A stretch of DNA of 64,000 nt from Desulfovibrio ferrophilus (GCF_003966735.1 NZ_AP017378.1:2500905-2564904); one strand, 5' to 3'; shown: positions 1 to 9,950, numbered from the stretch's first letter. Program-made: numbers and translations. Notes: generated by a model not told the origin, from the sequence alone.

Positions 1-1
1 C

Positions 2-2584
2 GAATTCATTCATGTCGCACACCCCATCCTTGCAGGAGAAATTGGCAGCGTTCATATCGGCATGGACAAGGGCCTGATCAACAAGGCCATCCTCGGGGCC
101 ATCATCAATCATCAGATTCTGACCCTGGCCCTGTTCCTGACCTGCGCGCTGATCGCCTATTTCTTCATGGAAAACATCTCGCGCCCGTTAATCGCACTCA
201 CCGAGTACGCCCGCAAGATCAAGGGCCGCGACTTTGAAGCCACCCTGGACATCGACTCCAACGATGAACTGGGCGAACTCGCCGGCGCCTTCCACTCCAC
301 CTCTCAGGAACTCTCGACCCTGATTACCGGGCTGGAAGAATCGGTGAAAAATGCAACGGACGAGTTGCAGGACACCTTGGCCACTGTCTCGGCCATTGTG
401 AACAACATGGCCGATGGCCTGCTGGTGACCGATGCCGAAGGCAACCTCCTGCAATTCAACTCCGCTTTGCTGGATATGTTTGGTGCCACCTCCGGCAACT
501 TGATCGAAACCAACGTCCGCGACCTGCTGGGAGCGGAGATGCACGCCATGCTGACGTTGGCCGGACTGGACCACTGCAATATTTCCACGGAGGACGGCGA
601 CTCCGAATCTCCCCAACAACAGGCAACCATAGAAGTCAACGGACAACGGCTGGATGGGACATCCTTCCCTGCCGAAATGTCCATGGCCATGCTCCCGCTC
701 AAGGGTGATCTCAATATTGTTGGCATCATCCGCGATATCACCAACCGTAAGCAGGCCGAACTCAAACTCAAACTCGCCCACGCCGAGTTGGAAGAACGCG
801 TCGAACAACGCACGGCCGAACTCTCCGAATCCAACAAACAGCTGACGGCAGAAGCTGCCGAACGCAGTGCCGCCGAACTGGCTTTGCGTCAGGCCGAGGC
901 CAAATATCGGGGCATCTTCGAGAACGCCATCGAGGGCATCTTCCAGCTCGCTCCGGACGGCACCTATGTCGCCGCCAACCCCGCTCTGGCCCGCATTTAC
1001 GGCTACGCCAACCCCATGGAACTTCTGGGGGCGGCAGGCTGCGGCATGGCTGGCTTCCATGTGGACGAATCCCATGGCGAAGAGTTTTGGTCACAACTTA
1101 AGGAAAACAAGGAAGTCCGTGACTTCGAATCCCAAGCCAGACGCCAGGATGGTCGTATCGTATGGACTTCCCAAAACGCCCGGGCCGTCCATGACGAAAG
1201 GGGTAAGCTTCTCTTTTATGAAGGATCGGTGGAAGACATCACCAACCGCAAGGAAGCCGAATCAGCCTTACGGCACCAGGCCTTCCACGATCCTCTGACC
1301 GGACTGCCCAACCGCATCCTGTTCCTGGATCACCTGCGTCAGGCCATGGAGCGCACCAAGCGGACCAAGGACTTTGTCTACGCTGTGCTCTACATGGACC
1401 TCGACCGCTTCAAGATCATCAATGACAGCCTGGGCCACAACATCGGCGATGAACTCCTGAAGCACGTGGCGCGCAAGCTGGAAGAGGCCGTGCGCACCAT
1501 GGATACCGTCGCCCGCTTCGGAGGCGACGAATTCGCCGTGCTGCTCGAGGATATGCGGGCCCCGCGCGAGGCCATCAAGATCGCCAAGCGCATTTCCGAC
1601 GCAGTCAAGGAACCGGCGCATCTGGGTGGCTACGACGTGCACACATCGGCCAGCCTCGGCATCGTATTGGTCAAGAAGGACTATGACCGCCCCGACTCCA
1701 TCCTACGCGACGCCGATACGGCCATGTACAGAGCCAAGGAATCCGGGCGCTCACGCTTCAAGGTCTTCAGCCAACGCATGCACGACCAGAACGTGAGGCT
1801 GCTGGAACTGGAAACCGAACTACGAAAATCCCTGGAACGCGATGACTTCGTGACCCTGCTGCAGCCCATTGTGGACCTGGACAACAAGCGCCTGAACGGA
1901 TTCGAGGCCCTAGTCCGTTGGAACCACCCCAAGCTCGGCATGATCTCCCCAGCGGAGTTCATCCCTCTGGCCGAGGACACTGGTCTGATCCACCCCCTGG
2001 GTGAATGGGTACTGCGAAATGTCTGCAGCACCATCCGTGATTGGGAAAAACAATTCCCGCCAGGAACTCCGCTCAACATTTCCATCAACCTCTCGGCCAA
2101 GCAGTTCGTTCAGCCCACGCTCATCCCGCAGTTACGCGAGATCCTTGAACTGACCGGCATCACCCCCTCCAATCTGCGCCTGGAGGTTGCCGAAACCGTT
2201 CTCATGAATCATGCCTCCATCGCCATTGAGATGCTCGGGCAACTCAAGGACCTGGGCATCTCCCTGTCCATGGATGATTTCGGTACCGGCTATTCGTCTC
2301 TGTCCTATCTCCGCCAATTCCCCATCGATGCGCTGAAGATCGACCGCAGCTTCATCTCCCGCTTCGGGGAAGACGCTGAATCCCAGGTACTGGTCAGGTC
2401 CATCATCTCCCTTGCCAAGAACATCGGCGTCGCCGTGGTGGCCGAGGGAGTGGACACCGATGTTCAAAGCGCCATGCTCAAAGACTTGGGCTGCGAATAT
2501 GCCCAAGGCTACCTCTTTGCCCGCCCCATGCCCCGCGAGAAGGCAGAAGCTTTGCTCCGTGGCGACGAAGTCCTCGACATCTAG
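2..2584 (+). CDS. Membrane GGDEF-EAL protein with HAMP and two PAS domains (5' partial)
   Basis: Cyclic-di-GMP turnover protein. The frame is open to the left edge, so the true start and most of the periplasmic sensor lie outside the window. Numbering from the internal Met at 62, a membrane segment (about 17-36) is followed by HAMP (37-90), PAS (105-225), a coiled coil, a second PAS (280-400), GGDEF and EAL. The cyclase keeps the GGDEF signature and an upstream RxxD inhibitory site (RTMD). The phosphodiesterase keeps EAL (FEALVRW), the DDFGTGYSSL loop and KIDRSFI. Both catalytic domains therefore look intact, and which activity dominates cannot be read from sequence. No partner gene is visible on the left. 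Confidence 0.93.
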   Translation, partial: EFIHVAHPILAGEIGSVHIGMDKGLINKAILGAIINHQILTLALFLTCALIAYFFMENISRPLIALTEYARKIKGRDFEATLDIDSNDELGELAGAFHSTSQELSTLITGLEESVKNATDELQDTLATVSAIVNNMADGLLVTDAEGNLLQFNSALLDMFGATSGNLIETNVRDLLGAEMHAMLTLAGLDHCNISTEDGDSESPQQQATIEVNGQRLDGTSFPAEMSMAMLPLKGDLNIVGIIRDITNRKQAELKLKLAHAELEERVEQRTAELSESNKQLTAEAAERSAAELALRQAEAKYRGIFENAIEGIFQLAPDGTYVAANPALARIYGYANPMELLGAAGCGMAGFHVDESHGEEFWSQLKENKEVRDFESQARRQDGRIVWTSQNARAVHDERGKLLFYEGSVEDITNRKEAESALRHQAFHDPLTGLPNRILFLDHLRQAMERTKRTKDFVYAVLYMDLDRFKIINDSLGHNIGDELLKHVARKLEEAVRTMDTVARFGGDEFAVLLEDMRAPREAIKIAKRISDAVKEPAHLGGYDVHTSASLGIVLVKKDYDRPDSILRDADTAMYRAKESGRSRFKVFSQRMHDQNVRLLELETELRKSLERDDFVTLLQPIVDLDNKRLNGFEALVRWNHPKLGMISPAEFIPLAEDTGLIHPLGEWVLRNVCSTIRDWEKQFPPGTPLNISINLSAKQFVQPTLIPQLREILELTGITPSNLRLEVAETVLMNHASIAIEMLGQLKDLGISLSMDDFGTGYSSLSYLRQFPIDALKIDRSFISRFGEDAESQVLVRSIISLAKNIGVAVVAEGVDTDVQSAMLKDLGCEYAQGYLFARPMPREKAEALLRGDEVLDI

Positions 2585-2658
2585 CCCTCCAAGCATTGAA
2601 TTTCTCGATGCGATAACCTAGGGTCGTATCGACATTCCAAATGCAAGGAGAGAGCAAC

Positions 2659-2865
2659 ATGGCGATCATCATCTATGGGAAATCCGGTTGACCGCATACC
2701 ATCAGGGCCAGGTCGGCCCACCCGGATGCCACATATTTCGACGTTAGCATGGACCCCGCCAAACTGGACGAAATGCTCAAGCTGGCCGATGGGGCAAGAA
2801 AAGTTCCCGTGCTGGTGGAAGACGGCAAGGTCACCATCGGATTCGGTGGCACCTGAGGCTGCTAA
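2659..2865 (+). CDS. Glutaredoxin-like selenoprotein with two Sec (UGA) codons, UXX-star type
   Basis: Small thiol/selenol redox protein of 68 residues, visible only if two in-frame TGA codons (2689-2691, 2854-2856) are read as selenocysteine. It opens MAIIIYGKSG-U-PHT, a glutaredoxin beta strand with Sec at the CxxC position, has the cis-Pro strand KVPVLV and the GFGGT motif, and ends U-G-C-stop. AGGAG lies 8 bases before the ATG. Each TGA is followed at about 20 nt by a perfect 5-bp hairpin with an AGGU loop, as in bacterial SECIS elements. I recall a glutaredoxin-like family named for a C-terminal U-x-x-stop, and this fits it. Ordinary gene calling would see a 10-codon fragment. A convergent MFS gene shares its terminator. 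Confidence 0.88.
2689..2719 (+). promoter_or_regulatory. SECIS-like element for first UGA codon
   Basis: Downstream of the TGA at 2689, GGGCC (2705-2709) pairs perfectly with GGCCC (2715-2719) around the loop AGGTC. The loop GG lies 19 nt after the UGA. An exposed GGU(C) apical loop at this distance is the SelB-recognition feature of the E. coli fdhF SECIS. Confidence 0.75.
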
Positions 2866-2886
2866 ATCGCTCCGGCAGGTTGCCGG
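2854..2886 (+). promoter_or_regulatory. SECIS-like element for second UGA codon, located past the stop
   Basis: After the TGA at 2854 come GGC TGC TAA. Then CCGGC (2872-2876) pairs with GCCGG (2882-2886) around the loop AGGTT. The loop GG is 21 nt after the UGA, nearly the same geometry as the first element, but the hairpin is in the 3' untranslated region because Sec is the third-last residue. Confidence 0.72.
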
Positions 2887-2907
2887 CACACAGAACGTCT
2901 TTCATAA

Positions 2908-2946
2908 AAGAAGCCCGAGCTATCGAAGATGGCCCGGGCTTCTTGT
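2908..2946. terminator. Bidirectional intrinsic terminator
   Basis: AAGAAGCCCG (2908-2917) pairs with CGGGCTTCTT (2935-2944). It lies between the selenoprotein gene and the convergent MFS gene and can serve both. Confidence 0.7.
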
Positions 2947-2960
2947 TAGCATCGTCGATG

Positions 2961-4103
2961 CTACGAAGCGGCAGGAGTCCGAATCAGCTGCACACAGACC
3001 AAAGACACCAGAGCCAGTCCGGCACCAGCATAGAACACCATCGCCGGGTCCACGAGCCACAACAGGCCACCGGTAACCGGCACGACCACCGCCGCAATGT
3101 GGTTGATGGTGAATCCCACAGCCATGCTCGGGGCAATGTCTGCTGGCTTGGCAATCTTCTGAAAATAGGTTCGGATGGCAAAGGCGCAGTTGAACAGAAG
3201 ATGATCCAGCACATACATCAGCGCCACCACAGCCTTGCTCCCGGTCTGGGCATAGACCATGAAGACCAGCACCAGTCCGGCATACTCCACCGACAAGACT
3301 CGCCGTTCGCCCAGGCGGACCACTGCCCTGCCGATCCAGGGCCCGGCAAACCAGTTGATGGCGTTGTTCAACACGAACAACGCCGTGACTTCACGCACGG
3401 AAAAGCCAAATCGCTCCACCAGCAGAAACACCGAAAAAGCCACAAAAATCTGCCGTCTGGCCCCTGCCAAAAACGTCAGCAGGTAATACAACCAGTACTT
3501 CCAGCGCAGGACCATGGTCTTTCGCTGCGGCTCGGTCTGGCCACCACGAGGCTCGAACCACAGCATGCTCGCTCCTGCCACGGCCACGGCCACACCAACC
3601 AGCGCGAACAACTGGGTATACTCCAACACCGGAGCCAGAATAAAAATCGCACCACCCATGATGAGATTGCCCACGGACATCATTCCCCGCAAGCGTCCGA
3701 AGACAATGGGAGCCGTGGCTGAATCGAAATGTTGGAGGGTCAATGACTGATTGCAGGTCTCAAAATAATGGAACCCAAAAGACATGACCAGGGTGGTCAG
3801 GGCCAGCCCCCAGACCGAGGGGAACAATCCCGTGCCGGCAACTCCCAGTCCCATAATGAGAACCGATAGGGCAGCCAGCCGATGCTCGCGGATAATCAGC
3901 AGCAGATAGACCACCAGCAATGCCAGAAAGCCCGGGATCTCGCGCACGGACTGAACTACCCCCATCCCCAGCCCATCCAGCCCGGCGGCTTCCACCGCGA
4001 AATTGTTGATCAACGTCCGCCAGCCCTGCAACCCCATGGCTGAAGCGACAGTCAAAATGATTAAAAACAGATAGATGCGCTTCTTTTGAGCGTGGATATC
4101 CAT
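2961..4103 (-). CDS. MFS transporter
   Basis: A 380-residue polytopic inner-membrane protein with about 12 hydrophobic segments and the short basic start MDIHAQKKR typical of a major facilitator carrier. The loop FGRLRGMMSVGN between predicted helices 4 and 5 and a charged central loop (EPRGGQTEPQRK) divide it into two six-helix halves. Substrate is not identifiable. It stands alone on the minus strand, converges on the selenoprotein gene and shares its terminator. Nothing in the sequence links it to selenium or redox functions. Confidence 0.85.
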   Translation of the reverse strand: MDIHAQKKRIYLFLIILTVASAMGLQGWRTLINNFAVEAAGLDGLGMGVVQSVREIPGFLALLVVYLLLIIREHRLAALSVLIMGLGVAGTGLFPSVWGLALTTLVMSFGFHYFETCNQSLTLQHFDSATAPIVFGRLRGMMSVGNLIMGGAIFILAPVLEYTQLFALVGVAVAVAGASMLWFEPRGGQTEPQRKTMVLRWKYWLYYLLTFLAGARRQIFVAFSVFLLVERFGFSVREVTALFVLNNAINWFAGPWIGRAVVRLGERRVLSVEYAGLVLVFMVYAQTGSKAVVALMYVLDHLLFNCAFAIRTYFQKIAKPADIAPSMAVGFTINHIAAVVVPVTGGLLWLVDPAMVFYAGAGLALVSLVCVQLIRTPAAS

Positions 4104-4332
4104 GTCTGGTTACTCCAGATTGCATTATATTGGGAGTGGGAGGGCACTTTTGCGCGAGCTCGTGCTGTGCTTAATTCAAGCCCAAAAGGCAAGTTTTTTC
4201 TCCATTCATGTCAGTTGATTGCAATATGATTTCATATTTTATCACAAATCCCCCTAAAGGAACGGCCATAATGCCCGATAAGACTTGCAACCAGAAGGCA
4301 ACATGTACCCTTCGCAAGGATGCGAGAACAAC

Positions 4333-5310
4333 ATGGCAAAGATTATCGACATCACACCCCGAGCGCAGGACGTCAGCCCCGTCCTGGTGCTACTGACCTC
4401 CCACCGGGTGGATTGCCTGCTGTTGTGCATCAAGTGCCTGGAACTTTTCACTGATCTCGGGCGCTTCAAGAAGATATACGTCGTCGCCAACGACGTCAGC
4501 GACGAGCACGCAGTCATCATCAAGTCCTTCCAGCGCCGGCACGCCAACGTCATCGACGTTCACGCCACACCACGTGGTCAGATCCCTGCCATGCTCTCCA
4601 TGGAAAATTTCATCTTTGAGCGCCACAAGCAAGATGTCATCGTGCGACTATCCGAAGACGTCTTCGTAACACCGTTCTGGCTGGAGCACCTGCTGGCCAC
4701 CTACAAGCTGCACAAGGGGCACAAGGACATTCTGGCGATCTCGGCACTGACGCCTATCAGCCGAATCGGACGCCAACTGATGGACCGGGCACTCAGAGCC
4801 CACTACCCGGCAGAACGAAAGCGGCTGCCCCTGATTCCCGTCGAACAGAACGCCGTCTATCATCGCTTTGTGTGGGAGAAGGTACTGGGCGACAACCTTG
4901 TGGGAAAGTACCTGGAACTGAACCGCCCCAAACAGGTCTACCTGAGCCATGTCTCAGTGGACTGCCTGCTCTTTGACGGTGACCTCATAGAGCGCATCGT
5001 ACCCATGGCACTCCGCCTGCCGGACGGGGCCACACGGGCCGACGAATTTTACATTAACAGCGCCCTGCGTAACGGCGGTATGCGTGCTGCAGTGGTCACC
5101 GATGCCCTGGTCCACCACTTCAGCCATGGCAGACCGGAGGCTTACCTGCGCAAGCACGTCAGCATGGACGACATCTGGTGGTACATGACTTTCATCGAGT
5201 CACATGTCCAGGCCACACCGGCAGCAGCCTTCCGGCCACGCCCCGGCAAGGGCAGCAGACTCGAACTATTGCGCCTGATGAAAGAACGGGAACTCAGGGT
5301 CCTGCAATAA
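4333..5310 (+). CDS. Glycosyltransferase-like (GT-A fold) protein
   Basis: About 325 residues. The N-terminal half has a family-2-like strand order: VLVLLTSHR, a helix, then KKIYVVANDV. RLSEDVFVTPFWL follows, with a polar-acidic SEDV where the metal-binding DxD sits in GT-A enzymes. It would move a sugar to an unknown acceptor in the cytoplasm; catalysis is not proven. I place the start at ATG 4333, which has AAGGA 12 bases upstream. ATG 4303 and TTG 4285 are in-frame alternatives with weaker sites. It is a single-gene unit followed by a terminator. Confidence 0.6.
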   Translation: MAKIIDITPRAQDVSPVLVLLTSHRVDCLLLCIKCLELFTDLGRFKKIYVVANDVSDEHAVIIKSFQRRHANVIDVHATPRGQIPAMLSMENFIFERHKQDVIVRLSEDVFVTPFWLEHLLATYKLHKGHKDILAISALTPISRIGRQLMDRALRAHYPAERKRLPLIPVEQNAVYHRFVWEKVLGDNLVGKYLELNRPKQVYLSHVSVDCLLFDGDLIERIVPMALRLPDGATRADEFYINSALRNGGMRAAVVTDALVHHFSHGRPEAYLRKHVSMDDIWWYMTFIESHVQATPAAAFRPRPGKGSRLELLRLMKERELRVLQ

Positions 5311-5395
5311 ACAAATTACCAGAGACGGGTGGGAAATCCAGGGGAGGGGAGAGACTCTACTGGGCGACCCGCCACCCCGAAGACATTCGGGCTGG

Positions 5396-5446
5396 AATGC
5401 GCCAGAGGCCGAGGACATAGGGTCCGCGGCCTCGCGCATTTTTATA
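5396..5446 (+). terminator. Intrinsic terminator after the glycosyltransferase-like gene
   Basis: AATGCGC-AGAGGCCG pairs imperfectly with CGGCCT-CGCGCATT and is followed by a T run at 5439-5443. The tail overlaps the stop codon of the opposing Na/Pi gene. Confidence 0.6.
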
Positions 5447-7082
5447 ACGCCTTCGGGCGACTGTACACCCCAAGCCGCAGCCCCAGGCCACGCAACCAGC
5501 CACCGCCCTTAGCTGTCTGGTCCATCATTCTATGGATACTCGACAAGTAATCCAGGTACCCCACCATGGAATCAACACCAAGCCGGTTGGCCGATCCGGC
5601 ATCCAGAATGTCCTGCTTCAGATACTGGTAGCGCTGTTCAAAGATTTCCACTTTTTCTGCCAGACGCAAACTGGAAAAACTGGCATCCGAGGGATCGGCG
5701 TGCAGAGACAGGGTGACTGCACTGTCCAACAGTTTTTCCAGAGCCTCATCCAACTCGGCATCCTCAGTAGGCTCCAGGTTCTTATAGATGGTCTCCGCCT
5801 CCAAGGCGGAATCCCCGGTCATGACATAATACCTGAGGGAGCGCAGGATATCGGGGATCAATTCAGCAGTTTCCTGGGGCAGGCCATGCTTGCGCAGCTT
5901 GGCCGAAAACATGGCAATCTCGGCCTGAAGCTTATCCAGAACGGCTTTCTCGCGATGCAACTCCCGGCACGGCTGCTCCTTGCTCCGGCAACGCAGGGCA
6001 GCATGGGCCATGCGTTGTGCCGTTGCGCCAACCCGGGCCACTTCACGCACCATCGCTCCCACAGCCACGGCCGGGGTGGAAAGGACGTTGCTATCCAAGT
6101 ACCTGAGGGTGCCCTCTTCTTCCTCTTCCGTCCGAAACCAGTTTTCAACCATTCCGGTCAAACGAGTGGTAAAGGGCCCCACCAAAAACACACCAAGGAT
6201 ATTGAATGTTGTATGGAAGAGCGCAAGCACGGGCACCGGGTCCAAGGTCATATTCAACAGCAGACGCAAGTGTAAAATCCCGCCCAGGATCAAGGAGAGT
6301 GCACCAAAAGCAGCCAGCCCCGTGATCAGATTAAAAATCACGTGCATGGCAGCAACGCGTTTGGCGTTCGAAGTCGCCCCTATGACCGCGATGGCCGCCG
6401 TACTTGTGGACCCCAGGTTGGCACCGATCACAGCCGATGCAGCCAACTCCAGTGGCAGCATGCCCTGCGCCGTCGCCGTCAGGATCAGAGCCATGGAGGC
6501 ACTGGACGACTGCATGAGGAAGGTCATGCCAAATCCAATACCGCACAGGGACAAATACCCAGCCCACCCATCAAAGACCCACTGCTCAACCCGAACCGTC
6601 TGACTGAGGCCGATAAACACTTCCTGCAGTGCCTCAATCCCCAAAAAGAACAGACCAAATCCGGCCAAAGCCTCACCAAGAGCTGCGCGGCGCGTCCCGC
6701 CCCTGGACAGCCACAAGGCAGTACCCACAGCAATCAGTGGCAGGGCCAGAATCTTGATATTGAGCTTCAGCCCAAGGGAGGCCACGATCCAGGCCGTGGA
6801 TGTCGTGCCGATGTTGCTGCCATAAACCACCCAAACGGTCTGGCCCAGAGTCATCACTCCGGCATTGACAAAACCGATGGCCGCCACGGTCACCGCAGCA
6901 GAAGATTGCACCGCCGAGGTCATCACAAACCCGGAGGTCAAACCACGAAACGGGGTCTTGGTCGAATTGGACAACACCCTGCGCAGTGCGCCACCGGCAG
7001 CCAACTTCAGGCCATCGCTCATCAGCTTCATGCCCAATAGGAGCAGGCCCAGTCCTCCGGCCAGCGAAATAATCATCTGCAA
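5442..7082 (-). CDS. Na+/Pi cotransporter family protein with C-terminal PhoU-like domain
   Basis: A 546-residue NptA/PNaS-type phosphate transporter. The N-terminal 320 residues form the membrane part, with the two inverted QSS signatures of the family (TSAVQSSAAVT near residue 55 and LMQSSSASMAL near 190). A cytoplasmic helical PhoU-like domain occupies about 330-525. The start is probably TTG at 7082: AGGGAG lies 7 bases before it but 13 before the ATG two codons later. The gene is divergent from the hybrid kinase at 7537. Phosphate uptake coupled to sodium is the known family role; specificity here is inferred. Confidence 0.88.
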   Translation of the reverse strand: MQMIISLAGGLGLLLLGMKLMSDGLKLAAGGALRRVLSNSTKTPFRGLTSGFVMTSAVQSSAAVTVAAIGFVNAGVMTLGQTVWVVYGSNIGTTSTAWIVASLGLKLNIKILALPLIAVGTALWLSRGGTRRAALGEALAGFGLFFLGIEALQEVFIGLSQTVRVEQWVFDGWAGYLSLCGIGFGMTFLMQSSSASMALILTATAQGMLPLELAASAVIGANLGSTSTAAIAVIGATSNAKRVAAMHVIFNLITGLAAFGALSLILGGILHLRLLLNMTLDPVPVLALFHTTFNILGVFLVGPFTTRLTGMVENWFRTEEEEEGTLRYLDSNVLSTPAVAVGAMVREVARVGATAQRMAHAALRCRSKEQPCRELHREKAVLDKLQAEIAMFSAKLRKHGLPQETAELIPDILRSLRYYVMTGDSALEAETIYKNLEPTEDAELDEALEKLLDSAVTLSLHADPSDASFSSLRLAEKVEIFEQRYQYLKQDILDAGSANRLGVDSMVGYLDYLSSIHRMMDQTAKGGGWLRGLGLRLGVYSRPKAL

Positions 7083-7536
7083 ATGGGAACTCCCTTGATC
7101 TGTCGTCCATGTTCAATCTGGTCACACATCTTCAATGACCGCAATTCTTAGCGTGGACGCCCCAAAATGAAAAGAAGAAGAAAAATCAACCCGCACTCAG
7201 CGGTGGGGCGCCCCACAGCAGGAGCACCTTGCCGTTCATCACGCTCCAGGCACTATCGACACAACACACAATGAGAATCGGGCTGAGAGAAACAACGATC
7301 ATCTTGACGACTACCGCCCCTCATCCAAGGCAATGTGCCTGCTTTGCACCAGGCCTATAACCAAACGCGCACTGCGTCGCAGCCTCTGAAGCACAACATG
7401 ATTTTAGCCCTATCACCAGCACTTGGAAGAATCACAGGCCATATCGTCCATCCGTAATCGACGATTTGATATTCAGTGACTTACCAACATACTCCTTTTT
7501 GCTGCATTTAATGCGACTATCCAGTATATTGACGCA
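7083..7536. other. Divergent intergenic region
   Basis: This 454-base gap separates two divergent genes and must hold both promoters. I see a GGGGCGCCCC palindrome near 7205 but no convincing -35/-10 pair, RNA gene or small coding frame. Confidence 0.5.
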
Positions 7537-9768
7537 ATGATTTCCAACGATGCCCCCTCCATTCCTCAGCGCCCATTCCGCATGGTCCTGATCAGCGTCG
7601 TCATCTATGCCATGTTCGTCGCCACGTTTGTCGTCTGGTATACCCAGCGCGCCGAAGATCAGATACTGGCGGACATCGACAGCAGACTCCTTGTCTCTGC
7701 CTCGGCTCTTAAGCATATCCTGGCCAAGGACTTTCATGACCGCACCACGGACAAAGACTCCATCAGCTATCAAGAGGAACTGTCCAACCGCGAACGTTTC
7801 AATGCGTTTGTCCGGGAAAGCGGCTTGAACTATGCTTACACAATCATTGAAGAACAAGGGCGATACTACTTTTCAGCTCCCACGGTCACACCCGAAGAAG
7901 CCGAAGAAATTCGGCGTTGGTATTACTATCCCTACCGTGAGATACCCAACGAATTCGTCCTGGCGTTGGAGAACGATCAACCGGTATATCTGACCTACAC
8001 AGATGAGTGGGGAACCTTCCGTTCCGTGGCCCTGCCCGAGCTTTCTCCTGCCGGCCGAAGATACCTGGCCTGCGCAGACTTTGCCGTACCCAAACTCGAA
8101 GTGCTGCTGCACAACAAGCGCTGGGAGGCCGTGGCCATCGGCATCCTGTTCCTGCTTTTTTCCATCCCGTTCATCATTGCGCACCGGACTCAGAACTCCC
8201 GCTATTCCTCCGTTCTCAAGCGCACCAATGCTCAATTGAGGCGGCACAAGGACCAACTGGAACAGCGGGTCAAGCTACGGACAGAAGAACTCCAGAAAGC
8301 AAAGGAACATGCCGAAGAGGCAGAAAGAACCAAAAGCCGCTTCCTGGCGGTCATGAGCCATGAAATCAGAACCCCTCTGAACACAATCCTGGGCATGGCC
8401 GAAGTGTTGGATGCTCCCAGCTTGTCCCCCCGCCAACGCCGCGGACTCAAGAACATCTCGGATGCGGGCGGACATCTGCTGGAACTCGTCACCGACATCC
8501 TGGATATCTCCCGCATCGAATCCGGAATCATTGAACTGGAAGAACGACCATTCGACCTGTTCGAACTGTTGCAGGTCTGCGCCAGAGTGGTCCGCAACGC
8601 CGCCGGAGGCAAAGCCGAGCAATTGGGCTTCGACATCAACTTAGATCCCGCGATTCCACCATTTAGAGTCGGTGACCCCATGCGCCTGCGTCAGGTCCTG
8701 GTGAATCTGCTGTCCAATGCCTATAAATTCACCAGCCAGGGCAAAATCGAACTATCGGTCACGCCCCAAGGCGAACATGACCTGCATTTTGTCGTGCATG
8801 ACACCGGCATCGGCATCCCGGCCGACAAGCTCGTCACGATCTTTGAAGACTTCACACAGGCCGATCCGTCCACCACCCGTGAATACGGCGGCACAGGACT
8901 CGGGCTGTCCATCTGTCGCCGATTGGTGGAAGCCATGGCCGGACAGCTCTGGGTGGACAGTGTGTTGGATCAGGGCTCATCCTTCCACTTCACATTGCCC
9001 CTGCCAGTGACGGAATACCCCCTGCACGTCACTACAGAAGGCAGGAAAAATCGCACTGCGGAAGAGGTCCCTCCTATCCGGACGCTGGTGGCCGAAGACC
9101 TAGCCTCAAACTATGAAATCATTGAGTTATTCCTTGAAGGAACACCGGCAAAACCCGAACGGGCCGTCAATGGACGAGAAGCGGTTGAAAAAGCGCTCAG
9201 TGGTCAATATGGCCTGGTGCTAATGGACATCCAAATGCCCGAAATGGATGGGCTGGAAGCAGTACTCTCCATTCGCAAACAGGAACAGGAGAGGGGACTT
9301 GGCCGTTTACCAATCATTGCGCTTACTGCAGATGCCCTGCCCTCCCGCCGGCGGGAGGCAATGGACGTAGGCTGCGATGAGGTACTGACCAAACCGCTGA
9401 CCCGGTCCGAACTCCTTGCGGCCATGAGCATCCATGCCCACATCACGGCACAAACGACTGCCACTGACATGCACCCGACCGGCGCATCAACTTATCTGGA
9501 GCCGGGAATCCAGGCCCTGCTCCCAATTTTCCATGAAGAATTGGAGGAAGGACTTCTGACCATCGAACAATGGATTGAACAGGAAGACTTCGACAAGATC
9601 ACGCGCATGGCGCACGGCCTGAAGGGCGCGGCCCGAAGCTATGGCCTCCCGGAACTGGGACGGCAGATGGGCACTCTGGAGCAGGCGGCGCTGGCCAGGG
9701 ACAGTAAACAGACTGCGGCAGCTCTTCACACCGCAAAGGCCATGAGCAGACATTCTCAGAAACTATAG
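7537..9768 (+). CDS. Tripartite hybrid sensor histidine kinase (sensor-HisKA-HATPase-REC-HPt)
   Basis: A 743-residue inner-membrane phosphorelay kinase. TM1 (about 15-35) and TM2 (200-218) enclose a 160-residue periplasmic sensor. A coiled coil leads to the H box [10 protein letters not shown], then the N, G1 and G2 boxes (NLLSNAYKF, DTGIGIP, GGTGLGLSI). A receiver follows with acidic pocket (AED) and phospho-Asp in [12 protein letters not shown], and an HPt domain ends the protein (MAHGLKGAAR). All phosphotransfer residues are present, so the full His-Asp-His chain is contained. The final acceptor would be a separate receiver; the convergent one at 9951 is the nearest candidate. Signal unknown. 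Confidence 0.93.
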   Translation: MISNDAPSIPQRPFRMVLISVVIYAMFVATFVVWYTQRAEDQILADIDSRLLVSASALKHILAKDFHDRTTDKDSISYQEELSNRERFNAFVRESGLNYAYTIIEEQGRYYFSAPTVTPEEAEEIRRWYYYPYREIPNEFVLALENDQPVYLTYTDEWGTFRSVALPELSPAGRRYLACADFAVPKLEVLLHNKRWEAVAIGILFLLFSIPFIIAHRTQNSRYSSVLKRTNAQLRRHKDQLEQRVKLRTEELQKAKEHAEEAERTKSRFLAVMSHEIRTPLNTILGMAEVLDAPSLSPRQRRGLKNISDAGGHLLELVTDILDISRIESGIIELEERPFDLFELLQVCARVVRNAAGGKAEQLGFDINLDPAIPPFRVGDPMRLRQVLVNLLSNAYKFTSQGKIELSVTPQGEHDLHFVVHDTGIGIPADKLVTIFEDFTQADPSTTREYGGTGLGLSICRRLVEAMAGQLWVDSVLDQGSSFHFTLPLPVTEYPLHVTTEGRKNRTAEEVPPIRTLVAEDLASNYEIIELFLEGTPAKPERAVNGREAVEKALSGQYGLVLMDIQMPEMDGLEAVLSIRKQEQERGLGRLPIIALTADALPSRRREAMDVGCDEVLTKPLTRSELLAAMSIHAHITAQTTATDMHPTGASTYLEPGIQALLPIFHEELEEGLLTIEQWIEQEDFDKITRMAHGLKGAARSYGLPELGRQMGTLEQAALARDSKQTAAALHTAKAMSRHSQKL

Positions 9769-9950
9769 AGCAGGTACATCTCGCCCAAGGCTTTCCTGCC
9801 CTCTCACGACCTGACGGAAGCAATAAACCGCCCCAGACCTCAGCGGACTTCTCCATGCTCGAATCACGGGCCTCAGCCTCGACTCCCATCGATTTCTCAA
9901 CATACACAGTCATGGTCAGAAACAGCAGATCCACCGTTCCAAACCATCCG

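Noticed and set aside
2880-3722. A 280-codon plus-strand frame over the MFS gene
   Set aside because: Rich in His/Gln/Arg, starts inside the shared terminator region and is antisense to a clear membrane protein.
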